Notes under the pieces: model-generated
Told to the model about the DNA's origin: nothing
Database searches by the model: none
Seen by the model: only the letters and a program-made list of their open reading frames with translations
Part shown: one piece after another, positions 19,507 through 28,065 of the stretch
How positions within the stretch are numbered: the stretch's first letter is position 1
How the letters are laid out: each line of letters starts with the position of its first letter
Program-made: the position numbers and the translations under genes
From: Streptomyces sp. NBC_01306
GTDB taxonomy: Bacteria > Actinomycetota > Actinomycetes > Streptomycetales > Streptomycetaceae
Assembly: GCF_026340465.1 (NCBI RefSeq)
Contig: NZ_JAPEPC010000001.1
Location: 3,436,001-3,500,000, forward strand
Length of the DNA stretch: 64,000 nucleotides
Direction: 5' to 3'

Positions 19507-21180
19507 ATGCAGCTGACCGAGCTGTCCCAGACCCATCGGCCCACGCTCGACCAGGCCCTCGAAGCGATCCGTACGCGTGAGTACTGGACGCCCCACCCCG
19601 AGCACCCCAAGGCATACAGCGGTGACGGCAAAGCGGCTTTCGACGCCCTGCTGGGCGGGCGTATCGAGCTGAATCAGCCAGGCACCGACGACTGGACGGG
19701 CGGCGAAGTATCGCCGTACGGAGTCGAGTTGGGCATCACCTATCCGCACCCCGACCTGGACGTCCTGCTGCCCGCGATGAGTGCGGGAACGGCGGCGTGG
19801 CGCGCGGCCGGTCCCGAGGCCAGGGCCGTGGTCTGCCTGGAGATTCTGGCGCGGATCAGCGCCCGGACACCGGAATTCGCGCACGCGGTCATGCACACCA
19901 GTGGCCAGGCGTTCATGATGGCCTTCCAGGCGGGCGGCCCGCACGCCCAGGACCGCGGCCTGGAGGCCGTGGCATACGCCTATGCCGAGCAGGTCAGGAC
20001 GCCGTCGTCGGCCGACTGGTCCAAGCCGCAGGGCAAGCGCGACCCCCTGGAGCTGCGGAAGTCCTTCACTGCGGTGGGCCGCGGCATCTCCCTGCTGATC
20101 GGCTGCAACACCTTCCCCACCTGGAACGGCTATCCGGGCCTGTTCGCCTCCCTGGCCACCGGAAACCCGGTCCTGGTGAAGCCGCACCCCCGCGCGGTGC
20201 TGCCGCTCGCCCTCACCGTCCAGGTGGCCCGCGAAGTGCTCTCCGAGGCCGGGTTCGACGCCAATCTGGTCGCGCTGGCCGCCGAACGGCCCGGCGAAGG
20301 GATCGCCAAGTCCCTCGCTGTCCGCCCGGAGATCAGGATCATCGACTACACCGGTTCGACCACCTTCGGCGACTGGCTGGAGGCCAACGCCCGCCAGGCG
20401 CAGGTCTACACGGAGAAGGCCGGGGTCAACACGGTCGTCGTCGATTCCACGGACAACTACAAGGGCATGCTCTCCAACCTGGCCTTCTCGCTCTCCCTGT
20501 ACAGCGGCCAGATGTGCACCACCCCGCAGAACCTGCTGATCCCGGCCGACGGCATCACCACGGACGCGGGCCACAAGACGTACGACGAGGTGGTCGCCGA
20601 CCTCGCAGCGGCGGTGGGAGGGCTCCTCGGCGACGACGCCCGGGCGAACGCGCTGCTGGGCGCGCTGGTCAACCCTGATGTACGGGACCGCCTCGAAGCG
20701 GCTGCGGGTCTCGGCGAAGTGGCCCTCGCATCACGGGAGATCGCCCACCCCGACTTCCCGGACGCCGTGGTCCGTACGCCCGCGATCGTCAAGCTGGACG
20801 GCGCACGGAAGCACTGGGACACGGCGGGCTCCGACGCGGCCTACCTCTCCGAGTGCTTCGGGCCGGTCTCGTTCGCGGTGGCCGTCGAATCGACCAGGTC
20901 CGCTCTCGACCTGCTCCGCCACACGATCCGCGACAAGGGTGCGATGACGGTGGGCGCATACACCACATCGACTGAGGTGGAGCAGGCCGTGGAGGAGGTC
21001 TGCCTGGAGGAGTGCGCCCAGCTCTCGCTGAATCTGACGGGCGGCGTCTACGTCAACCAGACGGCGGCCTTCTCGGACTTCCACGGCTCGGGCGGTAATC
21101 CGGCGGCGAACGCGGCGCTGTGTGACGGGGCATTCGTGGCCAACAGGTTCCGGATGGTGGAGGTCCGCCGCCAGGCGTGA
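19507..21180 (+). CDS. paaN: Phenylacetate degradation protein PaaN (aldehyde dehydrogenase family)
   Basis: 557 residues, matching PaaN rather than the bifunctional PaaZ: the aldehyde dehydrogenase fold is present but no C-terminal MaoC hydratase domain follows. GCNTFPTWNGYPGLFASLATGNPVLVKPHPRAVLPLAL (read in parts) is the cofactor region, SGQMCTTPQN contains the likely catalytic Cys (about residue 338), and ECFGPVSFAV is the late conserved block. It would oxidise the ring-opened semialdehyde in the pathway. The oxepin-CoA ring-opening hydratase must be supplied elsewhere. It is controlled by the PaaR site upstream. Confidence 0.88.
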   Translation: MQLTELSQTHRPTLDQALEAIRTREYWTPHPEHPKAYSGDGKAAFDALLGGRIELNQPGTDDWTGGEVSPYGVELGITYPHPDLDVLLPAMSAGTAAWRAAGPEARAVVCLEILARISARTPEFAHAVMHTSGQAFMMAFQAGGPHAQDRGLEAVAYAYAEQVRTPSSADWSKPQGKRDPLELRKSFTAVGRGISLLIGCNTFPTWNGYPGLFASLATGNPVLVKPHPRAVLPLALTVQVAREVLSEAGFDANLVALAAERPGEGIAKSLAVRPEIRIIDYTGSTTFGDWLEANARQAQVYTEKAGVNTVVVDSTDNYKGMLSNLAFSLSLYSGQMCTTPQNLLIPADGITTDAGHKTYDEVVADLAAAVGGLLGDDARANALLGALVNPDVRDRLEAAAGLGEVALASREIAHPDFPDAVVRTPAIVKLDGARKHWDTAGSDAAYLSECFGPVSFAVAVESTRSALDLLRHTIRDKGAMTVGAYTTSTEVEQAVEEVCLEECAQLSLNLTGGVYVNQTAAFSDFHGSGGNPAANAALCDGAFVANRFRMVEVRRQA

Positions 21181-21203
21181 TCCCAACGAAAGGCCTGGCC
21201 CTG

Positions 21204-21236
21204 CGGCCCGGGGTCTCCGACGCGGGACCCGGGCCG
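21204..21236 (+). terminator. Hairpin after paaN
   Basis: CGGCCCGGG (21204-21212) pairs perfectly with CCCGGGCCG (21228-21236) across a 15-base loop. It lies 24 bases after the paaN stop and before the convergent methylase gene. Confidence 0.6.
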
Positions 21237-21322
21237 TGAGGGGCTTGGGCCGTGTGGGGCTGGGCGGGCCGTAGGCAGGCGGCTCGGGGCCGCCCGCTTC
21301 ACTGCGGGGTGGGCCCGCCCGG

Positions 21323-22081
21323 TCAGTCGATCTGTGCGTACCGCTGCACCCAGGCGTGCATGGCGATCGCCGCGGCCGCACCCGCGTTGATCGACCGCGT
21401 CGAGCCGAACTGCGCGATCGAGCACACCCGCTGCGCGTGCTTCCGTGCCTCTTCGGTGAGCCCGGGGCCCTCCTGCCCGAACAGCAGCACACACCGTCGC
21501 GGCAACTCGGTCCGCTCCAATGGCACCGCGCCCGGCAGGTTGTCGATCCCGATGATCGGCAGGCCCTCGGCCGCGGCCCACGCGGTGAGCGACTCCGTAT
21601 CCGGGTGATGACGCACATGCTGGTAGCGGTCGGTCACCATGGCCCCGCGCCGGTTCCAGCGGCGCCGCCCCACGATGTGGATCTCCTTGGCGAGAAAGGC
21701 GTTGGCGGTACGAACGACGGATCCGATGTTGAAGTCGTGACCCCAGTTCTCGACGGCGACATGGAAGTCGTGGCGCCTGGTGTCCAGGTCCGCGACGATC
21801 GCCTCCCGCGTCCAGTACCGGTAGGCGTCGACCACGTTGCGGCGGTCCCCTGCGGCGAGCAGTTCCTTGTCGTACTGCGCGCCCTCCGGCCACGGCAGGG
21901 GGTGCGGCCCGACGCCGATTTCGGACGCGAAGGCATCGTCGTACTGAGCCGGCTCGCCGGAATGCGCCGACTGGGCGGGCGCATCCGGCGTTTCGGGCTC
22001 CACAGGTACTCCCGACGCTCCGGGATCGGGCTCTGAACGTGCTTCGGGTCCGTGTACTTCGGGGGAGGGCTCGCTGGTCAC
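21323..22081 (-). CDS. SpoU/TrmH family RNA 2'-O-methyltransferase
   Basis: 252 residues. After a 60-residue Pro/Glu/Ala-rich N-terminal extension come the three SpoU motifs: NIGSVVRTANAF, LLFGQEGPGLTEEA and SINAGAAAAIAMHAW, which form the SAM-binding trefoil knot. It would methylate ribose in a tRNA or rRNA; the exact position cannot be read from sequence. The GTG at 22081 overlaps the stop of the HTTM gene (GTGA), so it is the third gene of the DUF5819-HTTM-methylase operon, an odd functional mix. Confidence 0.85.
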   Translation of the reverse strand: MTSEPSPEVHGPEARSEPDPGASGVPVEPETPDAPAQSAHSGEPAQYDDAFASEIGVGPHPLPWPEGAQYDKELLAAGDRRNVVDAYRYWTREAIVADLDTRRHDFHVAVENWGHDFNIGSVVRTANAFLAKEIHIVGRRRWNRRGAMVTDRYQHVRHHPDTESLTAWAAAEGLPIIGIDNLPGAVPLERTELPRRCVLLFGQEGPGLTEEARKHAQRVCSIAQFGSTRSINAGAAAAIAMHAWVQRYAQID

Positions 22082-23397
22082 CCCACGAGCGTACGGGGCT
22101 GCTCGCCCTGCTCCCCCTCGGCCGGACGCCGGCTGCCCGTCGGCCCCTTCCGCGCACCCGCTCGCGTGCGGGCGGTCAGCATCGCCGCGCGGCCGCCCAG
22201 CCAGAGCAGAAAGCCGGTCGGCAGGAAGACCGCGTCCGCCGCGACCATCGCCATCGAGAAGAACGGCAGCCCCAGCAGTACCGCGATACCGACGTGCTCC
22301 AGGATCATCGCGACCAGCAGCACGTTCTTGACGCGCCGGTTGAAGAGGGTGAAGGGGAAGGCCACCTGAACGATGACCGTGCCGTACGTCAGCAGCATCA
22401 CCATGACGCCGCTGGTGGCGAGCAGCGAGGACAGTCCGGGCCAGGGCGAGAAGTAGTGCAGATTGAGCGGGTAGTAGAGGGCCGTGCCGTCCTCCCAGCG
22501 GGAGCCCTGGATCTTGTACCAGCCGGCGGTCGAGTAGATCAGACAGACCTCGGCCATGATCACGACGAGACCGGCGTTGTGCGCGAGGTTGGCGACCACG
22601 TCGAGGAAGGTGCGGGGCTCACCCGGCGCCGTCCGGCACACCACCCACCACAGGCCCTGGACCAGCCACATCGCCCAGAAGATCAGTTCCCAGCCGCCAC
22701 TCGTCTTCCCGAGCAGGGTGATGGCGACGAGTGCGATGCCGAGCGCGGACCAGAGCAGAGGGCCGACCCGGTCCCGGGACGGCTCGGGGCCGGACGGGCT
22801 ACTGGTGCCGGCAGCCTGCGCGGCGCGGGCCGCGCGGCGCGCGTCCAGCGACCAGACCTGAGAACAGCGCGTCACCAGCAGGTAGATCGCCATGATGTGG
22901 ACGACATTGTCACCGCCGTCGCCCACGAAGATGGACCGGTTCTGCAGCGACAGCACGCCGATCATGAACAGCGCGGAGGCGAAGCGCGTGTGCCAGCCGA
23001 GCAGCAGCAGCACGCTGGACAGCACGGCAACGGCGTAGACCACCTCGAACCACGCCGTGGAGTCCGACCACATCAGCACCGTGAACGCGTGGTTGCCGGC
23101 GATGAGCTGCTTCGCCATGCCCCAGTCCCATGGGGCGTGCGGCCCGTACAGCTCACGTCGGTGCGGCAGCTCCCGCAGGAGGAAGAGCAGCCAGGTGGCG
23201 GAGAACCCGATCCTGACCACGGCGCTCTGGTAGCGGCCCAACGAGGCTTCGGTGATGCGCTGGATGCCGCGCGCGATCATGCTGCTGACGTTGCTGAGGT
23301 TGGGGGTGTTGTTGCTGCTACCGGCGTTGCTGGTGGTGTTGCTGGCACTGGTGTTGCTGCTGGTGCTGGTGCTGGTGCTGGTGCTGGCTGAGCTCAC
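22078..23397 (-). CDS. HTTM-domain membrane protein (SdpB / gamma-carboxylase-like)
   Basis: 439 residues. After about 40 Ser/Thr/Asn-rich residues the protein has around eight TM helices; blocks such as RIGFSATWLLFLLRELPHRR, GDGGDNVVHIMAIYLLVTR and AGWYKIQGSRWEDGTALYY are typical of HTTM proteins, the family that includes SdpB and vitamin-K-dependent carboxylase-like enzymes. The GTG at 23397 overlaps the DUF5819 stop (GTGA) with GGAGG upstream, so longer in-frame starts are rejected. Function is unknown; SdpB matures the SdpC toxin in Bacillus, but no SdpC-like gene is here. The N-terminal tail is encoded by a hexanucleotide microsatellite. Confidence 0.85.
   Translation of the reverse strand: MSSASTSTSTSTSSNTSASNTTSNAGSSNNTPNLSNVSSMIARGIQRITEASLGRYQSAVVRIGFSATWLLFLLRELPHRRELYGPHAPWDWGMAKQLIAGNHAFTVLMWSDSTAWFEVVYAVAVLSSVLLLLGWHTRFASALFMIGVLSLQNRSIFVGDGGDNVVHIMAIYLLVTRCSQVWSLDARRAARAAQAAGTSSPSGPEPSRDRVGPLLWSALGIALVAITLLGKTSGGWELIFWAMWLVQGLWWVVCRTAPGEPRTFLDVVANLAHNAGLVVIMAEVCLIYSTAGWYKIQGSRWEDGTALYYPLNLHYFSPWPGLSSLLATSGVMVMLLTYGTVIVQVAFPFTLFNRRVKNVLLVAMILEHVGIAVLLGLPFFSMAMVAADAVFLPTGFLLWLGGRAAMLTARTRAGARKGPTGSRRPAEGEQGEQPRTLVG
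23312..23390. repeat. GGTGCT microsatellite in the HTTM gene N-terminus
   Basis: Four perfect GGTGCT units at 23362-23385, flanked by degenerate GTTGCT/GGTGTT copies. They encode the Ser/Thr repeat of the HTTM protein. Unit changes keep frame. Confidence 0.8.
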
Positions 23398-24212
23398 CGG
23401 TCGGCCTCCGTACGGTCCGCGGGGACAACCGACCACCAGGGCAGGACCCGGTAGGAGGCCCGTGTGTCGATCTTCTCCTGACTCCACGGAGGAGCCTTCA
23501 CCGAAGACGTCGCCGAGCGGACCTGTATCCGCTCAACCGAGGAACCGCTCGGCTGCCCCTCGCTCATCCGCATCACGACGATGCGGCGGATATACCGCTC
23601 GGACAGGTCGCCCCGCAGCCCGATCGGCTGGTTGTCGTTGTTGTGCGCGCCGGTGAAGAAGTCCCAGGCGCGACGCAGTTCGTTCTGGTCGACGTGGCTG
23701 GGGAGAACGTTGTGGTGGAGGGACGCCCCGTCCTCGGCCGACAGATCGGTCCAGCCGGTGGTGGTGATTCCGCCGCCCTTCGTCCGTATATCGGCACGCG
23801 CCTGAACGTCGATGTTCTGCTGGAGCGGATTAGGGGCGAAGAGCTTCCAGTTCTGCTCGAACTCGGGATAGATCCAGTCGTCCACCGCCTTGCCGTACTG
23901 CTTGCTCACGGTGTTCGACGGCGTGACATGGAGAAAGACCATCGAGAGGTGGACGGCGGTGAACACCCCGATCAGCCCGAGCGCGATGGCTGCGGCCACC
24001 TGGTAGGGAAAGGAAAGCGCGAGGATCCCCCGGGACGCCCCGGCAGCTCCATGGGACTCGGGAGTGTCGAGGGTCTCAGGGGCCTCGTGGGTCCCAGGGG
24101 CCTCGTGGGGTTCGGGAGCCTCGCTGGGCCCGGGAGTGTCCAGGGGCTCTCGTGGCGGAGGTGGTGCTCCTGGCCCGCTCGCTCCGGGCTCCCCACTGTC
24201 GTACGAATCCAT
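23394..24212 (-). CDS. DUF5819 family protein
   Basis: 272 residues. The first 70 are Pro/Glu/Ala/Gly-rich with repeated EAP and HEAPET motifs. A single TM helix (about 72-95, VAAAIALGLIGVFTAVHLSM) follows, then an outer domain with EQNWKLFAPNPLQQNIDVQAR, the hallmark of DUF5819. It is always seen beside HTTM proteins, and I infer that the pair forms one membrane complex. It is the first gene of a three-gene overlap-coupled operon that splits the paa genes. The ATG at 24212 has a G-rich ribosome site. The upstream gap is shared with paaA. Confidence 0.82.
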   Translation of the reverse strand: MDSYDSGEPGASGPGAPPPPREPLDTPGPSEAPEPHEAPGTHEAPETLDTPESHGAAGASRGILALSFPYQVAAAIALGLIGVFTAVHLSMVFLHVTPSNTVSKQYGKAVDDWIYPEFEQNWKLFAPNPLQQNIDVQARADIRTKGGGITTTGWTDLSAEDGASLHHNVLPSHVDQNELRRAWDFFTGAHNNDNQPIGLRGDLSERYIRRIVVMRMSEGQPSGSSVERIQVRSATSSVKAPPWSQEKIDTRASYRVLPWWSVVPADRTEADR

Positions 24213-24254
24213 CCCGCCCCGATCCCCTTTGGTGCCCGCCGGTCTTCAGGCCAG

Positions 24255-24263
24255 TTATCCACA
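24255..24263. promoter_or_regulatory. DnaA box
   Basis: Perfect TTATCCACA in the divergent gap before paaA. Confidence 0.5.
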
Positions 24264-24308
24264 GGGTTGACACCCTAAGGGCCCTCGCCCCACCATTGAA
24301 GTCCATGA

Positions 24309-24322
24309 ACCGAACGATCGGT
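24309..24322. promoter_or_regulatory. PaaR operator before paaA
   Basis: ACCGAACGATCGGT, the exact reverse complement of the paaN/paaH site, ending 17 bases before the paaA ATG, where it would block initiation. Confidence 0.75.
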
Positions 24323-24338
24323 CGGTAGGGGGCACGCG

Positions 24339-25388
24339 ATGGCGACAGTGGCGTACGGGACGGACGGGGCATCACACCCCTCCGCAGCCTCAGGGCCTTC
24401 AGGGGCGCCCGGGGGACCCGAGGAGACGAGGCAGGCCGCCTTCGACGCCGCTGTGGCCGCGGACGAGCGGATCGAGCCGCGGGACTGGATGCCTGACGAG
24501 TACCGCGCCTCACTCGTCCGCCAGATGGCCCAGCACGCCCACTCCGAAATCATCGGGATGCAGCCCGAGGCGAACTGGATCTCCCGGGCCCCCTCTCTGC
24601 GCCGTAAAGCGATCCTGATGGCGAAGGTCCAGGACGAGGCAGGACACGGCCTCTATCTGTACAGCGCGGCCGAGACCCTCGGCACGGGCCGCGAAGAGCT
24701 GCTCGACAAGCTCCACTCCGGGCGCCAGAAATACTCGTCGATCTTCAACTACCCCACGCTGACCTGGGCCGACGTCGGCGCGGTCGGCTGGCTGGTGGAC
24801 GGCGCGGCGATCACCAACCAGGTGCCGCTCTGCCGCTGCTCCTACGGCCCGTACGCCCGGGCCATGGTCCGGGTCTGCAAGGAGGAGTCCTTCCACCAGC
24901 GCCAGGGCTTCGAGCTGCTGCTCGCCCTCAGCCGCGGCACGCAGGAGCAGCACGCGATGGCCCAGGACGCCGTGGACCGCTGGTGGTGGCCGTCGCTGAT
25001 GATGTTCGGCCCGCCGGACGACGAGTCGGCGCACTCCGCGCAGTCCATGGCCTGGAAGATCAAGCGGCACTCGAACGACGAGCTGCGCCAGCGCTTCGTG
25101 GACATCTGCGTCCCCCAGGCCGAGGCCTTGGGGCTCACCCTTCCCGACCCCGACATCCGGTGGAACGAGGAGCGGGGCCAGCACGACTTCGGCAGCATCG
25201 ACTGGACCGAGTTCAAGGAAATCCTCAAGGGCAACGGTCCCTGCAACGAGCAGCGGATCACCCAGCGGCGCCGGGCCCATGAGGAGGGCGCCTGGGTCAG
25301 GGAGGCGGCGACCGCGTACGCCGCGAAAACGGCAGCCGGTGCGGCGAAGAGCGCCGACGCCGCAGAGCGAGGGAAGGCGCGCGCATGA
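24339..25388 (+). CDS. paaA: 1,2-phenylacetyl-CoA epoxidase, subunit PaaA
   Basis: 349 residues, catalytic di-iron subunit. The four-helix ferritin-like core shows carboxylate/His ligands in [36 protein letters not shown] and [14 protein letters not shown]. The first 40 residues are a variable Ala/Gly/Pro extension and the last 35 an Ala/Lys-rich tail. With PaaB, C and E it makes the ring 1,2-epoxide of phenylacetyl-CoA. paaA is the first of five genes; its stop overlaps paaB (ATGA). The PaaR operator precedes it. Confidence 0.96.
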   Translation: MATVAYGTDGASHPSAASGPSGAPGGPEETRQAAFDAAVAADERIEPRDWMPDEYRASLVRQMAQHAHSEIIGMQPEANWISRAPSLRRKAILMAKVQDEAGHGLYLYSAAETLGTGREELLDKLHSGRQKYSSIFNYPTLTWADVGAVGWLVDGAAITNQVPLCRCSYGPYARAMVRVCKEESFHQRQGFELLLALSRGTQEQHAMAQDAVDRWWWPSLMMFGPPDDESAHSAQSMAWKIKRHSNDELRQRFVDICVPQAEALGLTLPDPDIRWNEERGQHDFGSIDWTEFKEILKGNGPCNEQRITQRRRAHEEGAWVREAATAYAAKTAAGAAKSADAAERGKARA

Positions 25389-25696
25389 CCGCCACATCCG
25401 AGAACAGCCCGGCCGCCGGGGACTGGCCGCTGTGGGAAGTGTTCGTGCGCTCACGGCGCGGGCTGGCCCACACGCACTGCGGCAGCCTGCACGCTCCGGA
25501 CGCGGAGATGGCCCTGCACCACGCCCGCGACCTCTACACCCGCCGGAACGAGGGCGTTTCGATCTGGGTGGTTCCCTCCACCGCGGTAACCGCCTCTTCG
25601 CCCGACGAGAAGGACTCGTTCTTCGAACCGGCCGGCGACAAGCCCTACCGACACCCCACGTTCTACGAGATCCCGGAAGGGGTGCGGCACCTATGA
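25385..25696 (+). CDS. paaB: Phenylacetyl-CoA epoxidase subunit PaaB
   Basis: 103 residues, the usual size. [20 protein letters not shown] and [20 protein letters not shown] are diagnostic of PaaB, a small bridging subunit that joins PaaAC dimers. A short acidic stretch and [16 protein letters not shown] end the protein. It overlaps both neighbours by four bases. Confidence 0.96.
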   Translation: MTATSENSPAAGDWPLWEVFVRSRRGLAHTHCGSLHAPDAEMALHHARDLYTRRNEGVSIWVVPSTAVTASSPDEKDSFFEPAGDKPYRHPTFYEIPEGVRHL

Positions 25697-26394
25697 CAGC
25701 GGCTCTCGCCCTCGGCGACGACGCACTGGTCCTCTCGCACCGGCTGGGGGAGTGGGCGGGTCACGCGCCGGTGCTGGAGGAGGAGGTGGCCCTCGCCAAC
25801 ATCGCCCTCGACCTGCTGGGGCAGGCGCGGGTGCTGTTCTCCCTGGTGGGGGACGAGGACGAGCTGGCCTACCTCCGCGAGGAACGCGCCTTCCGCAACC
25901 TTCAGCTCGTCGAGCAGGAGAACGGCGACTTCGCGCACACCATCGCCCGCCAGCTCTTCTTCTCCACCTACCAACACCTCCTGTACGACCGGCTGGCCGG
26001 CGGAAACGGGCCGCTCGCGCCGCTCGCCGCGAAGGCGGTCAAGGAGGTCGCCTACCACCAGGACCATGCCGAGCAGTGGACGCTGCGCCTCGGCGACGGG
26101 ACAGCCGAGAGCCATGAACGAATGCAGCGGGGGGTGGACGCGTTGTGGCGCTTCACCGGCGAGATGTTCGAGCCGGTCGAAGGGGTGGACGTCGACTGGG
26201 CGGGCCTGGCCGACAGTTGGTCCCGCTCCGTGACGGAACTGCTGTCGCGGGCCACGCTGTCCGTGCCGACCGGGGCGCAGACCGGGGCGTGGTCGGCGGG
26301 GGCTGGCAGGCAGGGCCTGCACACCGAACCCTTCGGGCGGATGCTCGCCGAGATGCAGCATCTGCACCGCAGCCATCCGGGGGCGACATGGTGA
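25693..26394 (+). CDS. paaC: Phenylacetyl-CoA epoxidase subunit PaaC
   Basis: 233 residues, structural partner of PaaA with the same ferritin-like fold. LGDDALVLSHRLGEWAGHAP opens it, NIALDLLGQARVLF and EQENGDFAHTIARQLFF follow, and KEVAYHQDHAEQWTLRLGDG is the last conserved helix. The ATG at 25693 overlaps the paaB stop; upstream in-frame codons are inside paaB and rejected. The C-terminal 45 residues are variable before HRSHPGATW. Confidence 0.95.
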   Translation: MTAALALGDDALVLSHRLGEWAGHAPVLEEEVALANIALDLLGQARVLFSLVGDEDELAYLREERAFRNLQLVEQENGDFAHTIARQLFFSTYQHLLYDRLAGGNGPLAPLAAKAVKEVAYHQDHAEQWTLRLGDGTAESHERMQRGVDALWRFTGEMFEPVEGVDVDWAGLADSWSRSVTELLSRATLSVPTGAQTGAWSAGAGRQGLHTEPFGRMLAEMQHLHRSHPGATW

Positions 26395-26873
26395 CCACCA
26401 CACCTCTCGAAGCGGAACTGCGCCGGCTCGCCGGAGCCGTCCCCGACCCCGAACTCCCGGTCGTGACACTGGAAGAGCTCGGAGTGCTGCGCGGCGTGGA
26501 AGTCCTCGGCCCCGGCCGGGTCGCGGTCGAACTCACCCCGACCTACACGGGCTGTCCTGCCATCGAGTCGATGTCCTCCGACATCGAGCGGGTTCTCCAC
26601 GAACACGGCATACCCGATGTTTCGGTGCGCACAGTGCTGTCACCGGCCTGGTCGACGGACGACATCAGCGCGGAGGGCCGGCGCAAACTGGCCGAGTTCG
26701 GGATAGCTCCCCCGCGCCCGACCGGCCCGGTCGCCCTTGCGCTGGCCATCCGCTGCCCCCACTGCGGTTCGACCGACACCGAGCTGCTGAGCCGGTTCTC
26801 CTCCACGGCCTGCAAGGCGCTGCGGCGCTGCGCCTCGTGCCATGAACCCTTCGACCACTTCAAGGAGTTGTAG
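26388..26873 (+). CDS. paaD: PaaD, metal-sulfur cluster assembly factor
   Basis: 161 residues. The N-terminal DUF59/MIP18 fold has VPDPELPVVTLEELGVLRGV and TPTYTGCPAIESMSSDI, with the conserved Cys. A C-terminal zinc ribbon is formed by CPHCGS and CASC. PaaD is needed for maturation of the iron-sulfur or di-iron parts of the epoxidase. The start may be ATG 26388 or GTG 26391; both overlap the paaC stop. Confidence 0.93.
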   Translation: MVTTTPLEAELRRLAGAVPDPELPVVTLEELGVLRGVEVLGPGRVAVELTPTYTGCPAIESMSSDIERVLHEHGIPDVSVRTVLSPAWSTDDISAEGRRKLAEFGIAPPRPTGPVALALAIRCPHCGSTDTELLSRFSSTACKALRRCASCHEPFDHFKEL

Positions 26874-27950
26874 ATGTTCCATCCGCTCCGGGTCAGCGCG
26901 GTCGAACAGCTCACGGACGACGCCGTGGCCATCACCTTCGCCATCCCCGCTGAGCTGCGTGAGACGTTCCGGCACACACCTGGCCAGCATGTGGCCCTGC
27001 GCCGCATCGTGGGCGGTGCGGAGATCCGCCGTACGTACTCGATCTGCACCCCGGCGGCCGAAGCCCCCGACGAACCGGTCGTGCGGGTGGGGGTGCGGCT
27101 GGTGGAGGGCGGCGAGTTCTCCACGTACGCGCTCAAGGAGCTGAGCGTCGGGGACACCGTCGAAGTCATGGAGCCGATGGGCCGCTTCTCCTTCGAACCG
27201 CGCGCGGGCAGGTTCGCGGCGATCGTTGGGGGCAGCGGGATCACACCGGTGCTCTCCATCGCTGCGACGCTGCTGGCCCGCGAACCGGATGCCCGGTTCT
27301 GTCTGATACGCGGCGACCGCACGGCGGCCTCCACGATGTTCCTCGACGAGGTCGCCGATCTGAAGGACCGCTGGCCGGACCGCTTCCAGTTGGTGACCGT
27401 GCTCTCCCGGGAGGAGCAGCAGTCCGGTCTGCCCTCGGGCAGGCTCGACCAGGAGCGGCTGACGGGACTGCTGCCGGAGCTTCTGCCGGTCGCGGATGTG
27501 GACGGCTGGTTCCTGTGCGGCCCGTTCGGTCTGGTGCAGGGCGCGGAACGTGCGCTGCACGGGCTCGGGGTGGCCAGGTCCCGTATCCATCAGGAGATCT
27601 TCCATGTCGACGACGGAAACCCCACCACCGCGGCACCCGCCGGGCCCGGACCTGCGTCGGCGGCTGTTCCGGCGCACAGCACGCTGACCGCCACCTTGGA
27701 CGGCCGCTCGGGTACCTGGCCGGTGCGAGACGGGGATTCGCTTCTCGAAACGGTCCTGCGGAGCCGTTCCGACGCCCCGTATGCGTGCAAGGGCGGAGTG
27801 TGCGGGACGTGCAGGGCGTTCCTGGTCTCGGGTGAGGTACGGATGGACCGCAACTACGCGCTGGAGCCGGAGGAGACCGAAGCGGGTTATGTGCTGGCCT
27901 GCCAGTCCCACCCGCTGACGCCGGAGGTGGAGCTGGATTTCGACCGCTGA
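26874..27950 (+). CDS. paaE: Phenylacetyl-CoA epoxidase reductase PaaE
   Basis: 358 residues. The N-terminal FAD domain has RRTYSICTP, the NAD(P)H domain IVGGSGITPVLSIAATLL, and the C-terminal plant-type 2Fe-2S ferredoxin domain CKGGVCGTC plus a last Cys in VLACQS (CX4CX2C...C). It passes electrons from NADPH to the PaaA di-iron centre. It abuts paaD without a gap, and its ribosome site AAGGAG is inside the end of paaD. Last gene of the operon. Confidence 0.95.
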   Translation: MFHPLRVSAVEQLTDDAVAITFAIPAELRETFRHTPGQHVALRRIVGGAEIRRTYSICTPAAEAPDEPVVRVGVRLVEGGEFSTYALKELSVGDTVEVMEPMGRFSFEPRAGRFAAIVGGSGITPVLSIAATLLAREPDARFCLIRGDRTAASTMFLDEVADLKDRWPDRFQLVTVLSREEQQSGLPSGRLDQERLTGLLPELLPVADVDGWFLCGPFGLVQGAERALHGLGVARSRIHQEIFHVDDGNPTTAAPAGPGPASAAVPAHSTLTATLDGRSGTWPVRDGDSLLETVLRSRSDAPYACKGGVCGTCRAFLVSGEVRMDRNYALEPEETEAGYVLACQSHPLTPEVELDFDR

Positions 27951-28065
27951 GAGCAATCCCGATCCCTGCGTCGCCGGTGTTCCGCATCGCGGCCCGTTGC
28001 CCTAATCTGACGCCGCATCAGAAATGCGGGACAGGCTGAGCAGGTCGGCGCGGGAGGACAGGGCT

